A stretch of 64,000 bases of DNA from Hyphomicrobiales bacterium (GTDB taxonomy: Bacteria > Pseudomonadota > Alphaproteobacteria > Rhizobiales > Rhizobiaceae), in the NCBI GenBank assembly GCA_900466005.1, contig UEGQ01000001.1, forward strand, positions 310,001 to 374,000, read 5' to 3'. The translations under genes and the position numbers were made by a program. The notes under the pieces were generated by a model. The model was given only the letters and a program-made list of their open reading frames with translations. It did no database searches and had not been told where the DNA came from. Of this stretch, positions 1 to 10,017 are shown piece after piece. Numbering within the stretch: position 1 is the first letter of the stretch; each line of letters starts with the position of its first letter.

Positions 1-375
1 CAAATGCCGCAGGGAGGAATCGACGACGGCGAGGATGCCCTGAGCGCAGCAATGAGGGAGCTTTACGAGGAGACCGGAATGCAGTCCGTATCCCTGTTGG
101 CGGAAGCCAACCGCTGGATCAACTACGACCTGCCGCCACACCTGGTCGGGATTGCACTCAAAGGAAAATACCGCGGCCAGACACAGCGCTGGTTCGCCTT
201 CCGTTTCGAGGGAAATGAGAGCGAGATCGCGATTAATCCACCGCCCGGCGGCCATCACCCTGAATTCGACGCCTGGGAATGGAAGCCGATGCACGAACTA
301 CCGGACCTGATCGTTCCCTTCAAGAAAGAAGTCTACGGTCAAGTCATCGCGGAATTTCGCCATCTGGCTGGCTGA
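1..375 (+). CDS. rppH: RNA pyrophosphohydrolase RppH, 3' part
   Basis: Nudix hydrolase that removes pyrophosphate from the 5' end of triphosphorylated RNA. The frame is open from base 1 and begins Q-M-P-Q-G-G, which in full-length RppH lies well inside the protein, so the N-terminal third is outside the window and the ATG at position 4 is not the start. The Nudix box is complete: G-x5-E-x7-REL-x-EE-x-G runs from the GG at codons 5-6 to the ETGM motif near codon 26. The C-terminal part ([23 protein letters not shown]) is typical of the RppH subfamily. It converges with the bacterioferritin gene 40 bases downstream. Confidence 0.93.
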   Translation, partial: QMPQGGIDDGEDALSAAMRELYEETGMQSVSLLAEANRWINYDLPPHLVGIALKGKYRGQTQRWFAFRFEGNESEIAINPPPGGHHPEFDAWEWKPMHELPDLIVPFKKEVYGQVIAEFRHLAG

Positions 376-415
376 GAGATGACGTCCGCGTGTTTGCGGG
401 CGCCTCTCGATGTTA

Positions 416-901
416 CTACTCAGCCGAGTTGGCCGAATCCGAATTCAGGAGTCCGTAGCGCTCCTCTCCAAGCTTGCCCAGAAGATCCAGCTGAGTCTCG
501 AGGAAATCGATATGACCTTCCTCGTCGGCAAGAAGTTCCTCGAAGAGCGCCATCGTGACGTAGTCGCCGGCCTGATGACAGATCTCACGAGACTTTTTGT
601 AGGAAGTGCGCGCGTCATACTCGCCAGCAAGATCGGACTCCAGCACTTCCTTGACGGTTTGCCCGATCCGTAGCGGAGCCACCGACTGCAGGTTCGGGTG
701 GCCTTCGAGGAAAATGATACGGGCAACCAGCTTGTCCGCATGATGCATCTCCTCGATGGATTCGGCACGCTCCTTCTTGGCAAGCTTCGTATAACCCCAG
801 TCTTCGAGGAGACGGTAGTGAAGCCAATACTGGTTGACTGCGCCGAGTTCGAGGAAGAGGGCTTCGTTAAGCCGCTCGATGACTCCCTTGTCGCCTTTCA
901 A
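416..901 (-). CDS. bfr: Bacterioferritin
   Basis: Cytoplasmic 24-mer iron-storage protein that oxidises and stores iron and binds haem between subunits. The 161-residue length is normal for the family. The ferroxidase ligands all fall at canonical positions: E18, E51, H54, E94, E127 and H130; M52, the haem axial ligand, is also present, so this is a haem-type bacterioferritin. Its start lies inside the 3' end of the ferredoxin gene upstream (35-base overlap), which suggests co-transcription and coupling, and fits a role for that ferredoxin in reducing stored iron for release. Confidence 0.96.
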   Translation of the reverse strand: MKGDKGVIERLNEALFLELGAVNQYWLHYRLLEDWGYTKLAKKERAESIEEMHHADKLVARIIFLEGHPNLQSVAPLRIGQTVKEVLESDLAGEYDARTSYKKSREICHQAGDYVTMALFEELLADEEGHIDFLETQLDLLGKLGEERYGLLNSDSANSAE

Positions 902-1178
902 GATCAGCTCTCCTTCTTTCTTCGTGGAAAGTCTTCAGGCGCGCTATGAAATCAACAACCTCGGCCTGTGTCGATTGGCGGCGGGCATGATATTCCTCGG
1001 TTGTGTTGATAATCAGATCAACAACCGTCGGAAAACAGCCGCAGCAGCGGCCACGCTTTGCCATCGCATGATAGACCTTTGCAGGTACGATGAGCTGCCA
1101 GCAGTCCTCATCGAGAAGCTGGTTGATCACGTCCTTGATTTCGGTGTCGGTGATGTAGTTGCAGCTGCAAACAAGCAT
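867..1178 (-). CDS. bfd: Bacterioferritin-associated ferredoxin (Bfd-like [2Fe-2S] protein)
   Basis: Small BFD-fold [2Fe-2S] protein of 103 residues. Cys4 and Cys6 (CSC) and Cys45/Cys48 (CCGC, i.e. C-x2-C) supply the four cluster ligands expected for Bfd. In the family, Bfd binds bacterioferritin and passes electrons to its haem to mobilise stored iron; here the very next gene is bfr, overlapping by 35 bases, which supports that pairing. The protein is longer than E. coli Bfd (about 64 residues): it has an extra Arg/Glu-rich tail of about 35 residues coinciding with the bfr overlap. No good Shine-Dalgarno precedes the ATG, but no other in-frame start is available nearby. Confidence 0.9.
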   Translation of the reverse strand: MLVCSCNYITDTEIKDVINQLLDEDCWQLIVPAKVYHAMAKRGRCCGCFPTVVDLIINTTEEYHARRQSTQAEVVDFIARLKTFHEERRRADLERRQGSHRAA

Positions 1179-1220
1179 GGTGCGGCCTGCCCGGAAACTC
1201 GTACTCGTACCCTCCTTTTG

Positions 1221-1243
1221 CTAAAGAAGAGATTTAGTGTCAA
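1221..1243 (-). promoter_or_regulatory. Possible bfd-bfr promoter with dyad
   Basis: On the minus strand a TTGACA hexamer (1243-1238) is followed by the inverted repeat CTAAA-N7-TTTAG (1237-1221), about 45 bases upstream of the bfd ATG. The placement suits an iron-responsive operator, but the arms are in the opposite order to the published Irr ICE motif and the -10 is poor, so regulator identity is open. Confidence 0.3.
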
Positions 1244-1279
1244 GAAAATTTCGAGTACGTACGACAATCGCTACGTAGC

Positions 1280-4200
1280 TCAATGGAAGTTGCGGCCCTT
1301 CGGCATTGCGTCCCGTGTTGACCCGGCAGATGGAAACATGCCTGTCGGGTTCCCGGGCTTACCGAGCACCTGTTGGATCATCGAGCGGGAAGTCGCGCCG
1401 GCATTGACCAACCCGCTATGGCGGTCACCTTCCAGAAGACCGAGAGCGGACGACCAATCCTCGATCTCCTCCGCAACCACATGAATGACCCCGTCGGCCT
1501 TCTGTAATCGTCCATGGATCTTTATGAAACGAGCCCCCATGACCACCGGTCGGAAACGCTCGAAGGTCCTCGACCAGACAATGATATTGGCAATTCCTGT
1601 CTCGTCCTCGATGGTCATGAAGATAATGCCGCTCGCCGAGCCGGGGCGCTGGCGCACCAGCACAAGCCCGGCGATGGTAATTTTCCGTCCGTTCTCCACG
1701 ACCTCCAGATCTCGGCATCGACGTATTTGGAGCGTGTCCAGTTGCTCGCGGAGAAACGAAACAGGGTGCGCCTTCAGAGAGAGGGAGAGATAGCGATAGT
1801 CGTTGACCACCTGTTCGCTGTCCCGCATCTGCGGAAGCGGTGTTTCAGGCTCCACCTGAAGGTCGTCGTGATCGGTAAAGAGTGGCAGATGTTCAACGGC
1901 GCTTCCTTCGTCAAGGGCCTTTGCCGCCCACAAGGCAGCCCGGCGGTCGAGCTGGATCGAGCGAAAGACATCCGCATCCGCGAGCCGTTCGATGACGGAA
2001 CGCGGAAGGCCGGTCCGCAGCCAGAGATCCCGGACGGAAACGTAACCGTTGCCCCGGCAAGCGAGGAGCCGGTCGACATCCTTCCGCGTCAGCCCCTTGA
2101 CCTGCCGGAATCCGAGCCGCACCGCCTTCCGCGCCAGAATCACATCTTGCATCGAGATGTGCCGAGGGTGGATGCAATCACGCTCGAAGGCGCCGTCCTC
2201 CAACGTCGCATCCCATTCGGACTCATTGATATCGACCGGCCGTACGACGACCCCATGATCCCGGGCATCCCGAACCAATTGCGCCGGAGCGTAAAATCCC
2301 ATCGGTTGTGAATTGAGAATGGCGACACAAAAAATATCCGGATAATACGCCTTCAACCAGGAGGACGCGTAAACCAGCAGGGCAAAGGATGCGGCATGGC
2401 TCTCCGGGAAACCATACTCGCCGAAACCCTCGATCTGCCGGAAACAACTCTCGGCGAACTCGACATCGTAACCATTGTTCACCATGCCCTCGACCATCTT
2501 CTTCCGGAAGGTATGGATTGTTCCGGTCCTTTTGAACGTCGCCATCGCCCGCCTGAGACGGTCTGCCTCACCTGGCGTGAAGCCTGCAGCGGTAATGGCG
2601 ATCTGCATGACCTGTTCCTGAAAGAGCGGGATGCCGAGCGTTCGTTTCAATACCCGCTCCAGTTCCGGACGAGGATAGCTGATCGGTCGGCCTACTCGAT
2701 CGTCCTCCCGTCGTTTCAGGTAGGGATGCACCATGTTGCCCTGAATGGGACCGGGCCGAACGATCGCCACCTCGATCACCAGATCGTAGAAATTCACAGG
2801 CCTGAGGCGCGGCAGCATGCTCATCTGGGCCCGGCTCTCGATCTGGAAAACGCCGATCGTGTCGGCGCGGCAAATCATGTCATAAACCGCCCGCCGATGG
2901 TCCCGGCACAGATCGGCGAGCGTAATACGTTTTCCGTAATGGCTTTCCAGCAGCTTGAAGGCTCTGGCAAGGCAGGTCAGCATGCCAAGCGCCAGAATAT
3001 CGATCTTGAGGATGCCGAGCGTATCCAGATCATCCTTGTCCCATTCGACCATGTAACGGCCGTCCATCGCCGTTTTCATGATCGGGACCACCTCGTCCAG
3101 CCTGTCGCGCGTGATGACGAAGCCACCCACATGCTGGGTCAGGTGACGCGGAAATCCGATGAGTTTGGAAGCATAGGTGAGGACACGTTGCGTCGTCAGA
3201 TTGCCCATATCCAGGCCCGCCGCCCTAGCCTCGCGCTCGGAAAGATCGGCGGCAGACCACCCCCAGACAGTGCTCGCGAGCGCCGATTGCACATCTTCCG
3301 ACAGTCCGAAAGCTTTGGCGACCTCACGGCCTGCCGAGCGCGCACGATAGCAACTCACCGCCGCCGCCAGCCCGGCATGCTCGCGCCCGTATCGCTCATA
3401 GATATGCTGAATGACAATCTCCCGCTTCTCATGCTCGAAATCGACGTCGATATCCGGGGGCTCGTCGCGTTCCGTCGAGATGAACCGCTCGAAGAGCAGC
3501 GTTGTCTCCTTCGGATCGACTTCGGTAATGCCGAGACAGTAGCAGACGACGGAGTTGGCCGCCGAACCCCGTCCCTGGCAGAGTATGCCTTCGCTCCGGG
3601 CAAATTCGATTATATTGCGGACCGTGAGGAAATAGGGCTCGTATTGCTTCTCGCGTATGAGGGCGAGTTCATAGTCGATCTGCTTTGATACCTTTTCGGG
3701 TACCCCTTCGGGGTAACGTCTTGCCGCACCGGAGCGAGCCAATCTCTCAAGCGTTTCAGACGGTGTTTCACCGGCAAGGCTCTCATCGGGATACTGGTAG
3801 CGCAATTCGTCCAGAGAAAAAGAGAGCCGGCTAAAGAATTCCTCGGTATTGGCGATCGCTTGCGGATAGTGCCTGAGGAGCTGGGCCATTTCCGCCCCGG
3901 TCTTCAGATGCCGTTCCGCATTCGGAGCCAGACGGAAACCGGCCTCGGCGATGGGAATATGGGTGCGGATGGCGGTAACGATATCGGCGAGCGGCCGGCG
4001 TGCCGCCTCGTGATAAAGCGGCTCGTTGCTGGCAATCAGGGCAAGCCCCGCCTCTTCGGCCATCGAAGCGAGCACGGCAAAGGTGATCCGATCGAGACCA
4101 TCATAACGCGGGACAAGTGCCAGGAATGCCCGGTTGCCGAACCGGGAAGCCAGCCGGCGGAGCAGTCCCGGCAAGTATCCTTCGGAGGTGGTATGCTCAA

Positions 4201-4591
4201 CCTTCGGCACCACCGCGATCAGCAAATCCTCTTCCCACGCGTGCAGATCCGCCTCATGGAGAATGCAAACGCCTTTTTCCCCCTTGAGATTGCCGGCACT
4301 GAGCAGCCGGCAGAGATTGCCCCATCCGTGGCGATTCTGCGGATAGGCGAGAATATCCGGGGTGTCATCGGCGAAAACAAGCCGTGCCCCCGGCTGGAAC
4401 CGGAAGCCCGTTTCCTTTGCCTGGGCATGCATCCGTACCACACCGGCAACAGTGTTTCGATCTGCAACACCGAGCCCCGGAAGACAAAGCCTGCTGGCCG
4501 CCTCCACGAGTTCCTCCGGATGAGACGCCCCTTCCAGAAAGGAAAAATTCGTTCGTGTTCCGATCTCGAAAAAGGCGGGCGCAGCTGTCAT
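1280..4591 (-). CDS. dnaE2: Error-prone DNA polymerase DnaE2 (ImuC)
   Basis: C-family DNA polymerase of 1103 residues, the catalytic member of the ImuA-ImuB-DnaE2 mutasome that performs mutagenic lesion bypass during the SOS response. An N-terminal PHP domain starts at about residue 8 ([13 protein letters not shown]). The catalytic aspartates sit in [13 protein letters not shown] near residue 380. A helix-hairpin-helix region and a C-terminal OB fold ([20 protein letters not shown]) follow. It is about 60 residues shorter than replicative DnaE1 and lacks the C-terminal tau-binding part, as usual for DnaE2. The ATG overlaps the imuB stop by 4 bases (ATGA), so the three genes are coupled and controlled from the LexA box before imuA. 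Confidence 0.97.
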   Translation of the reverse strand: MTAAPAFFEIGTRTNFSFLEGASHPEELVEAASRLCLPGLGVADRNTVAGVVRMHAQAKETGFRFQPGARLVFADDTPDILAYPQNRHGWGNLCRLLSAGNLKGEKGVCILHEADLHAWEEDLLIAVVPKVEHTTSEGYLPGLLRRLASRFGNRAFLALVPRYDGLDRITFAVLASMAEEAGLALIASNEPLYHEAARRPLADIVTAIRTHIPIAEAGFRLAPNAERHLKTGAEMAQLLRHYPQAIANTEEFFSRLSFSLDELRYQYPDESLAGETPSETLERLARSGAARRYPEGVPEKVSKQIDYELALIREKQYEPYFLTVRNIIEFARSEGILCQGRGSAANSVVCYCLGITEVDPKETTLLFERFISTERDEPPDIDVDFEHEKREIVIQHIYERYGREHAGLAAAVSCYRARSAGREVAKAFGLSEDVQSALASTVWGWSAADLSEREARAAGLDMGNLTTQRVLTYASKLIGFPRHLTQHVGGFVITRDRLDEVVPIMKTAMDGRYMVEWDKDDLDTLGILKIDILALGMLTCLARAFKLLESHYGKRITLADLCRDHRRAVYDMICRADTIGVFQIESRAQMSMLPRLRPVNFYDLVIEVAIVRPGPIQGNMVHPYLKRREDDRVGRPISYPRPELERVLKRTLGIPLFQEQVMQIAITAAGFTPGEADRLRRAMATFKRTGTIHTFRKKMVEGMVNNGYDVEFAESCFRQIEGFGEYGFPESHAASFALLVYASSWLKAYYPDIFCVAILNSQPMGFYAPAQLVRDARDHGVVVRPVDINESEWDATLEDGAFERDCIHPRHISMQDVILARKAVRLGFRQVKGLTRKDVDRLLACRGNGYVSVRDLWLRTGLPRSVIERLADADVFRSIQLDRRAALWAAKALDEGSAVEHLPLFTDHDDLQVEPETPLPQMRDSEQVVNDYRYLSLSLKAHPVSFLREQLDTLQIRRCRDLEVVENGRKITIAGLVLVRQRPGSASGIIFMTIEDETGIANIIVWSRTFERFRPVVMGARFIKIHGRLQKADGVIHVVAEEIEDWSSALGLLEGDRHSGLVNAGATSRSMIQQVLGKPGNPTGMFPSAGSTRDAMPKGRNFH

Positions 4592-6207
4592 GCGAAAACT
4601 CCGTGCATGAACCAGCGCGGCATCTCGACATTCGAGACATAGGCGCCCTCACGAAACAGCCAGTAGCGATGCCCGTCATCGTCCTCGACCTGGAAATAGT
4701 TTCGCGCTGGAGCCTCTTCACCATCGATCCACCATTCCATGGCGAGTTTCTCCGGACCTTCGGCCCGCCGGACACGATGAAGACATCGCCGCCAACGGAA
4801 ACTCATGGGCGCCCCTTCCGGCGCCTCGGCCGTTGCCTCGATGATTTCCGGAACCTTCAGGAGCCGGATCGGTCGTCTTGCCTGGACCGGCCGGTTTGCC
4901 CCGGATTCTCTCTGCCCATTTTCCGGAGAGACGATCTCCATAAGATCACTGACCGGCAGGAGAAGCGATGCTCGTTCCGGGACATGGCTTTCCTGCAAGA
5001 CAGGCCGTGCAAGACAATCCGGACCGAAACGGGCGACTGTCTGATCGACAAAGACTGCCAACGCGGTTTCGACGGGAGCACTGCCGACAAAATCCGACTG
5101 CATGCGATCGAGCGTCTCTGCCTGCAACACATTGAGCCGCAGGATCTCGAAACCATACCCTGTATCCAGTTCGTCATGCAGGGCGACAAGACGTTCGGAA
5201 AAGAGACCAGCAATGCGTATTGGATCGCGTAGAGGGACGGAGCTGCCCACACCTATCCGGAAAACCTTTCCGTCGACCCTAAAAAGGAGCGCTTCAAAGC
5301 GGCGTCCGCCTTGGCAACGTGCCTCGAGTTCCAATTTCAGCGTGACAGCCATCCGCTGGATGAGTTGAAGGATGGCCTCCTCACATTGAAGGGGTTCGGC
5401 AAGACGCCGCTCAACGGAAAGCTCCGCAACCGGCCGACGGGGTGAGATCGGCTCATCCTCCCGCCCGAACATCTGGTCGAGGCGACGCAATGGCAAGGAA
5501 CCGAATCGACGTGCAAGCGGCGCCCGCGGAGCGGCAAGCAGATCACCGATCCGCTTGAGTCCCATCTTGCAAAGGGCCAGTACCGTCTCCTCCGGCAGTC
5601 GGCATGCAGCTATCGGAAAGGAAGCCGGAACGGACTTGGCATACCCCTCGGAGATCGTGCCATTGCTGCCAAAGCGCGCCGTTGCCCAGGATAACCCGGG
5701 AGTGGAGGAAATCGCCCCACGGACATCAAGTCCCATTTGGAACAGGCGCTTTAGGATATCCTCAAGCAGCAGTTTTTCGCCGCCCAAAAGATGGGAGCAG
5801 CCGGTGATATCGAGGAAGAGGCCTTCTCTGCCCTCGATGGCGACCAGCGGTGTATAACGATCGCACCAGTCGGCGATTCCTTCCAGGAACCGGCGATCGG
5901 CGGCCTCATCGGAGATAACGGCATCAAGAGAGGGACAAATCGCCCGCGCTTCTGCCAGACTCTGTCCCGACTTTAATCCAATGGTTGCGGCAATCTCATC
6001 GACAGTAGTCAACCGCATCGCATTCTTTATCCGTCCCGTACAAACGAGAGGTGGATGATCAGGACGCCCGGCCGAACGCCACGACGGCCCCCAACGACGA
6101 CGTGCAATCCTGTCGGTCGGCAGATGGGGAAAGAACAGAGCCAGAATTCGTCTGCTCGTTGGCTGCTGGAGCAGGGAAGAAGGTGGCGAGGGAAAACAGA
6201 CACTCAT
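4588..6207 (-). CDS. imuB: Mutasome subunit ImuB (Y-family-like, non-catalytic)
   Basis: Protein of 539 residues related to Y-family polymerases. In characterised mutasomes ImuB is the hub that links DnaE2 and ImuA to the beta clamp. The first catalytic acidic position is lost: the strand corresponding to the polymerase D-x-D motif reads ILALFFPHL, as in other ImuB proteins. The start is the ATG at 6207, with GGAG ten bases upstream; the open frame extends further to 6357 but has no better start. This places the first 149 bases inside the 3' end of imuA in another frame. The stop overlaps dnaE2 by 4 bases. Confidence 0.94.
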   Translation of the reverse strand: MSVCFPSPPSSLLQQPTSRRILALFFPHLPTDRIARRRWGPSWRSAGRPDHPPLVCTGRIKNAMRLTTVDEIAATIGLKSGQSLAEARAICPSLDAVISDEAADRRFLEGIADWCDRYTPLVAIEGREGLFLDITGCSHLLGGEKLLLEDILKRLFQMGLDVRGAISSTPGLSWATARFGSNGTISEGYAKSVPASFPIAACRLPEETVLALCKMGLKRIGDLLAAPRAPLARRFGSLPLRRLDQMFGREDEPISPRRPVAELSVERRLAEPLQCEEAILQLIQRMAVTLKLELEARCQGGRRFEALLFRVDGKVFRIGVGSSVPLRDPIRIAGLFSERLVALHDELDTGYGFEILRLNVLQAETLDRMQSDFVGSAPVETALAVFVDQTVARFGPDCLARPVLQESHVPERASLLLPVSDLMEIVSPENGQRESGANRPVQARRPIRLLKVPEIIEATAEAPEGAPMSFRWRRCLHRVRRAEGPEKLAMEWWIDGEEAPARNYFQVEDDDGHRYWLFREGAYVSNVEMPRWFMHGVFA

Positions 6208-7003
6208 AGGGGTTCCACTCCAGATGGATATCGACAGGGGCCGGAAGTCGGCTCTTTTCCAGGGTGACCTGAAAGACGGGATTGGCGATGTCGCCGCCGA
6301 GCGCCGAACCGTCGGGAAGAATACGGGATTGCCCCGAAGACGGGCGGATGCGCACACGAAAGACGGTGCTACCGGCCTCCTCCTCCCCTCCCTGCCGCAG
6401 CAGCAACAGAGGCCGGCCTGCGGAACGCGTCTTGAGACTGAGGCGGCGACTTTCCGTCAGGCCGAAACGACGAGGATTGCCGCAAACTTCCAGAATGACG
6501 GCACAGAAGACACCGCTTGCGAGGCCCGCCTCCGCGAGCCAAAGTCCATCCTCGATGCGCCTTGGTCTGGCATACAGGAGATACTGCGGATCAAGTCCGT
6601 AATCCCGAAGACCCGCAGCATGGGGCAGCCCCACCTCCCTGGCCACAGTCTCATCACCAATCCAGAGAATGCGAACCGGCCCGGAGCCGGAAGAGGAGTG
6701 CGCCATAAGACGAGCGGAAAGAGCCAGCACGAAACCGCTTGCCGCTCCGGCATCTCCCAACCGACCGCTGCGAATTTCGGTCACTGCATCAAGCGGTATT
6801 CCGCCTTCCATCGGACCATCCAGTGCCTGAAGGCCGATCGACAATACCTTTGTCTCGTCTCGTTCGGATGCCCGCCCCCCAAATCCGGACGCCTCCGGTT
6901 CCCTGCGAGCAACATCCAGATCGACCTCGGTTCGTCCCTCGATGTGCGCAATGGTCTGACGCAGGGCAAAAAGCGTCTCCCGCGTCACAGCTTTCTCAGC
7001 CAT
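6059..7003 (-). CDS. imuA: Mutasome accessory protein ImuA
   Basis: RecA/SulA-like protein of 314 residues, first gene of the SOS mutagenesis cassette imuA-imuB-dnaE2. ImuA is thought to recruit or regulate the mutasome. The sequence follows the RecA-like layout (IGLQALDGPMEGGIPLDAVTEI near residue 60; ILWIGDE near 112) but lacks a standard Walker A lysine in the first loop. The ATG at 7003 has GGAG nine bases upstream and is preferred over the TTG at 7012. A LexA box lies 21 bases upstream of this ATG. The last 149 bases overlap imuB. Confidence 0.92.
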   Translation of the reverse strand: MAEKAVTRETLFALRQTIAHIEGRTEVDLDVARREPEASGFGGRASERDETKVLSIGLQALDGPMEGGIPLDAVTEIRSGRLGDAGAASGFVLALSARLMAHSSSGSGPVRILWIGDETVAREVGLPHAAGLRDYGLDPQYLLYARPRRIEDGLWLAEAGLASGVFCAVILEVCGNPRRFGLTESRRLSLKTRSAGRPLLLLRQGGEEEAGSTVFRVRIRPSSGQSRILPDGSALGGDIANPVFQVTLEKSRLPAPVDIHLEWNPYECLFSLATFFPAPAANEQTNSGSVLSPSADRQDCTSSLGAVVAFGRAS

Positions 7004-7023
7004 GACGTCCAACTCCGTTATTT

Positions 7024-7038
7024 GTTCTCTATATGTTC
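7024..7038 (-). promoter_or_regulatory. LexA (SOS) box
   Basis: GTTC-TCTATAT-GTTC on the plus strand (GAAC-N7-GAAC on the minus strand) exactly matches the alphaproteobacterial LexA consensus GTTC-N7-GTTC. It sits 21 bases before the imuA ATG, where LexA would block the promoter; DNA damage should therefore induce the whole cassette. Confidence 0.92.
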
Positions 7039-7162
7039 CCTATGGATTCCAGAGCTTCAGCAAAGAGTCAACCTTATTTCATGAGAATTTATTCCTCGCC
7101 CGGATTTCCCCTCGAAAAGCTCCGCCAAAGGTCCTATATGACGGGATAGACAAGGAGTCCCG

Positions 7163-7603
7163 ATGGCCCGGATGGATCAGACCGAAGATTGGCGCGAGCG
7201 CCACGCACCGACGATCAGCACGTTTGAATCACTGGCGATCGAGGCCTATAGCCATCTGCCAGAAGAATTCCGTGCACTCACCGACAATCTGACCATCGAG
7301 ATCGCCGACTTTCCGACCGATGAAGTCTTCGAGGACATGGCGCTCGAAACACCTTTCGATCTGCTGGGCCTCTTCGAAGGCCGTGGTATTTCCGAGCGTT
7401 TCACCATGGAAACCGGCGAGATGCCGAACCGTATCATGCTCTACCGCCGTCCGATTCTAGACTATTGGGCTGAAAACGACGAAACCCTAGGCGACATCAT
7501 CACCCATGTATTGATCCACGAGATCGGACATCACTTCGGCCTGAGTGACGACGACATGGCCCGCATCGAGGAAAGCGCCGAAGACGCCGCAGCCGGCGGC
7601 TGA
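7163..7603 (+). CDS. Minimal zincin-type metallopeptidase family protein
   Basis: Protein of 146 residues from the small zincin family (PF06262, formerly DUF1025). The zinc motif is complete: H-E-I-G-H-H-F-G-L near residue 122, preceded by the hydrophobic helix ITHVLI. Physiological substrates of this family are unknown to me. AAGGAG precedes the ATG at good spacing. It follows the divergent imuA promoter region and is closed by a strong terminator at 7626. Likely monocistronic. Confidence 0.88.
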   Translation: MARMDQTEDWRERHAPTISTFESLAIEAYSHLPEEFRALTDNLTIEIADFPTDEVFEDMALETPFDLLGLFEGRGISERFTMETGEMPNRIMLYRRPILDYWAENDETLGDIITHVLIHEIGHHFGLSDDDMARIEESAEDAAAGG

Positions 7604-7625
7604 AAAGGAAAAATTTCAAGGAAAA

Positions 7626-7657
7626 GCAACGGCGTCACGCGCGCCGTTGCTTTTTTT
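7626..7657 (+). terminator. Rho-independent terminator after the zincin gene
   Basis: Nine-base stem GCAACGGCG / CGCCGTTGC (7626-7634 and 7642-7650) with a seven-base loop, followed by seven T. Its T tract touches the stop codon of the convergent DUF1737 gene. Confidence 0.93.
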
Positions 7658-7862
7658 ATTGTTCACCGAGCTTCATGCTCGGATCATAATCCTTGCCGTG
7701 CACCGTCTTCACGACCGCCTGCCCGCAATACATCTGGTTCGTCGCGGTATTGAAGGAGAGGCTCGGAGCGCCGTGCAGCTCCCAGCCCTTGTTCAACGCA
7801 TCGGTGACGCGGTGACAGAACGATGCATCGTCCGGCCCGGTGAGGAAACGATAAAGTTTCAT
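7656..7862 (-). CDS. DUF1737 family protein
   Basis: Small protein of 68 residues with the DUF1737 pattern: YRFLTGPDD, then FCHRVTDALNKGWELHG and a C-terminal YDPSMKLGEQ. Function unknown. The ATG at 7862 overlaps the stop of the CoA-ester lyase by 4 bases (ATGA), with AAAGG upstream, so the two are translationally coupled. The open frame extends further upstream but that stretch is only antisense shadow of the lyase. Confidence 0.85.
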   Translation of the reverse strand: MKLYRFLTGPDDASFCHRVTDALNKGWELHGAPSLSFNTATNQMYCGQAVVKTVHGKDYDPSMKLGEQ

Positions 7863-8776
7863 GCTGAATTGCCTTTCCTGTCTTGGATAGTCCTTACCTT
7901 CGTCAACAACTGTCGAGCCTGATCGAGATGCAGTCGCTCGATCATCCGGCCGCCGCTGTTGACGACGTTGAGCCCAGCCGCTGCCGGATCGGCGAAGGCC
8001 TCGACAATTGCCTGCGCGTGCGCGATCTCTTCCGCACTCGGGCCGAAATTCCGGTTCGCCGGAGCAATCTGCGCGGGATGGATCAGCATCTTTCCATCGA
8101 AGCCCATGGAACGCCCTTGCCGGCATTCGGCTTCGAAGGTGGCAATATCCCTGAAATCGTTGCTGACGCTGTCGATCACGTCGAGCCCGAACGCCCGTGC
8201 CGCCAAGACGACCTGCATCAGCCAGGAAACGAGAAATGTCCGTCCGGGCTCGGCAGGCACGCCGGTCGCCTTGCGAAGGTCGTTGAGGCCGACAACCAGA
8301 CAGTCAAGCCGCGCCCCGTCGGTCCGGCCTGTTCGTGCGATCGCAGCAGCATTGAGCACGCCGAGCGGCGTTTCCACCATGGCCCAAATGCGCAAATGCT
8401 CCGGCGTATCAGCCTCGGCCAGCAGATCGGCAACTTGTTCCACGTCCTGCGGACCGTCGACCTTCGGTAACAGCACTGCGTCCGGACGACAAGCGATGAC
8501 GGCCGCCATGTCGTCGGCGGCGAATCCGGTATCGTGCCCATTGATCCGGATGACGCACTCCTTGCCATGCAAATCCGACACGTCCGCAAAGAAATGCCGG
8601 AGATTCTCGCGCGCTTCCCCCTTCTTCTCCGGAGCGACGGAATCTTCGAGATCAAAGATCACGACGTCGCAATCGAGATCCGGAACTTTGGCGAGCGCCC
8701 GTGGATTAATGGCGGGAACGCTCAAGACGGAACGGCGCAACCGGACCGGAAGATTGGCAAGGGACGACGAGCTCAT
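7859..8776 (-). CDS. HpcH/HpaI aldolase family CoA-ester lyase (CitE/malyl-CoA-lyase-like)
   Basis: Protein of 305 residues of the CitE-like TIM-barrel lyases, which cleave or form beta-hydroxyacyl-CoA esters such as malyl-CoA or citramalyl-CoA. Landmarks: RRSVLSVPAINPRALAKV at the N-terminus, VVIFDLEDSVAPEKK with the DLED metal region near residue 45, a VETPLGVLNA strand near 150 carrying the metal-binding glutamate, and GFDGKMLIHPAQI near 235. The start is the ATG at 8776; the open frame continues upstream to 9199 but without family similarity. The substrate cannot be told from sequence alone. Coupled to DUF1737 downstream. Confidence 0.85.
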   Translation of the reverse strand: MSSSSLANLPVRLRRSVLSVPAINPRALAKVPDLDCDVVIFDLEDSVAPEKKGEARENLRHFFADVSDLHGKECVIRINGHDTGFAADDMAAVIACRPDAVLLPKVDGPQDVEQVADLLAEADTPEHLRIWAMVETPLGVLNAAAIARTGRTDGARLDCLVVGLNDLRKATGVPAEPGRTFLVSWLMQVVLAARAFGLDVIDSVSNDFRDIATFEAECRQGRSMGFDGKMLIHPAQIAPANRNFGPSAEEIAHAQAIVEAFADPAAAGLNVVNSGGRMIERLHLDQARQLLTKVRTIQDRKGNSA

Positions 8777-8884
8777 GGGCGCACTTGTGCCAAGCTTTGT
8801 CGGAGCATGCAAGACGATCGAACGTCGTAAAACCTTGCAATTCGGGGGCAGAAGGACCACCTTACCTTGGAAAGGACTTCGACC

Positions 8885-9112
8885 ATGCAAAACCTTCGCA
8901 CCACTGGCCTTGCTCTCGCCGGCATTTGCGTCTTCGCGACCGCTGCCGTCTTCACGATTTCGCTTACGCTGGTCGCCGGAGCGATCCTGACAGTTTCTCT
9001 CGCTATACGTATGCTTTCGACGCGAGCAAAACCGGCGCCGCTCCATGCCAAGGCCCGGCATCGCGAGATGCATGTGTGGAATGACGGCCGCGGCACCATC
9101 ATCGATCTTTGA
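8885..9112 (+). CDS. Small membrane protein, hypothetical
   Basis: Unrecognised protein of 75 residues. Residues about 8-47 are one long hydrophobic stretch (LALAGICVFATAAVF, then SLTLVAGAILTVSLAIRML), enough for one or two membrane helices, followed by a basic, His-containing tail ending NDGRGTIIDL. AAGGA lies 10 bases before the ATG; a TTG at 8867 is a poorer alternative. It is divergent from the lyase gene. The clear ribosome site and codon pattern make it probably real. Confidence 0.62.
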   Translation: MQNLRTTGLALAGICVFATAAVFTISLTLVAGAILTVSLAIRMLSTRAKPAPLHAKARHREMHVWNDGRGTIIDL

Positions 9113-9265
9113 GTGCCGGCTCCGTATACCGTTGGTGCAGACGTAATCCTCAACCGCCTGATTCCGGTAGCACGCTGCTGCCGTGAGATTCTCCTTCAAT
9201 TTCTCTCGCTTTTCCTCTATTGGCAGGAAGCCCCGCAGGAATGTTGAAGATCACAGGCAGGAATG

Positions 9266-9871
9266 ATGGAAAAGTTCGTTAAACTCACCGGTGTCGCCGC
9301 ACCGCTTCCAGTCGTCAATATCGACACCGACATGATCATCCCGAAGGATTATCTGAAGACGATCAAGCGCACCGGCCTCGGCAAGGGACTTTTCGCAGAA
9401 GCCCGTTACAAGGAGGACGGCTCCGAGAACCCGGATTTCGTCCTCAACAAGCCCGCCTATCGCAACGCGCAGATCCTGGTCGCCGGAGACAATTTCGGCT
9501 GCGGCTCTTCTCGCGAGCACGCCCCTTGGGCTCTGCTTGATTTCGGCATCCGTTGCGTGATTTCAACCAGTTTCGCCGACATCTTCTACAACAACTGCTT
9601 CAAGAACGGCATCCTGCCGATCGTCGTCAGCCCGGAAAATCTGGAAAAGCTGATGGACGACGCGAGCCGAGGTTCGAATGCGGTCCTGACTGTCGACCTG
9701 GAAAACCAGGAGATCACCGGCCCGGACGGTGGAACGATCAAGTTCGACATTGATCCGTTCAAGCGCCATTGCCTGCTGAACGGCCTCGATGACATCGGCC
9801 TGACTCTTGAAAAGGCCGCAAGCATCGCGAATTTCGAAAAGGCAAATGCTGCTGCTCATCCCTGGGCATAA
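9266..9871 (+). CDS. leuD: 3-isopropylmalate dehydratase small subunit LeuD
   Basis: Small subunit of isopropylmalate isomerase (leucine synthesis), 201 residues. It has the swivelling-domain motifs [16 protein letters not shown] near residue 19 and [17 protein letters not shown] near 73. ATG codons at 9263 and 9266 are adjacent; the second has better spacing from ACAGG. Its partner leuC is over 30 kb away at 39653-41062 on the other strand, as is usual in rhizobia. leuB follows after 146 bases. Confidence 0.96.
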   Translation: MEKFVKLTGVAAPLPVVNIDTDMIIPKDYLKTIKRTGLGKGLFAEARYKEDGSENPDFVLNKPAYRNAQILVAGDNFGCGSSREHAPWALLDFGIRCVISTSFADIFYNNCFKNGILPIVVSPENLEKLMDDASRGSNAVLTVDLENQEITGPDGGTIKFDIDPFKRHCLLNGLDDIGLTLEKAASIANFEKANAAAHPWA

Positions 9872-10017
9872 GCTCTCTCGATAATTTCGATGAAGGCGGC
9901 CTTACGGTCGCCTTCATCGCTTGTGGCCCAAGGCGTACCGCTTGCGGCCTTGCCGCGCTTGAAATGGCGGTCTGCCGCCGATAAAACGCCGCAACTCATT
10001 TGAAGCAGGGGTTTCCC

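Noticed and set aside
2396-3688. 430-codon open frame antisense to dnaE2
   Set aside because: Shadow of the polymerase gene with no recognisable domain or start signal.
4588-6207. imuB as an inactivated Y-family polymerase pseudogene
   Set aside because: Loss of catalytic acidic residues is normal for ImuB, which acts as a scaffold; the frame is intact.
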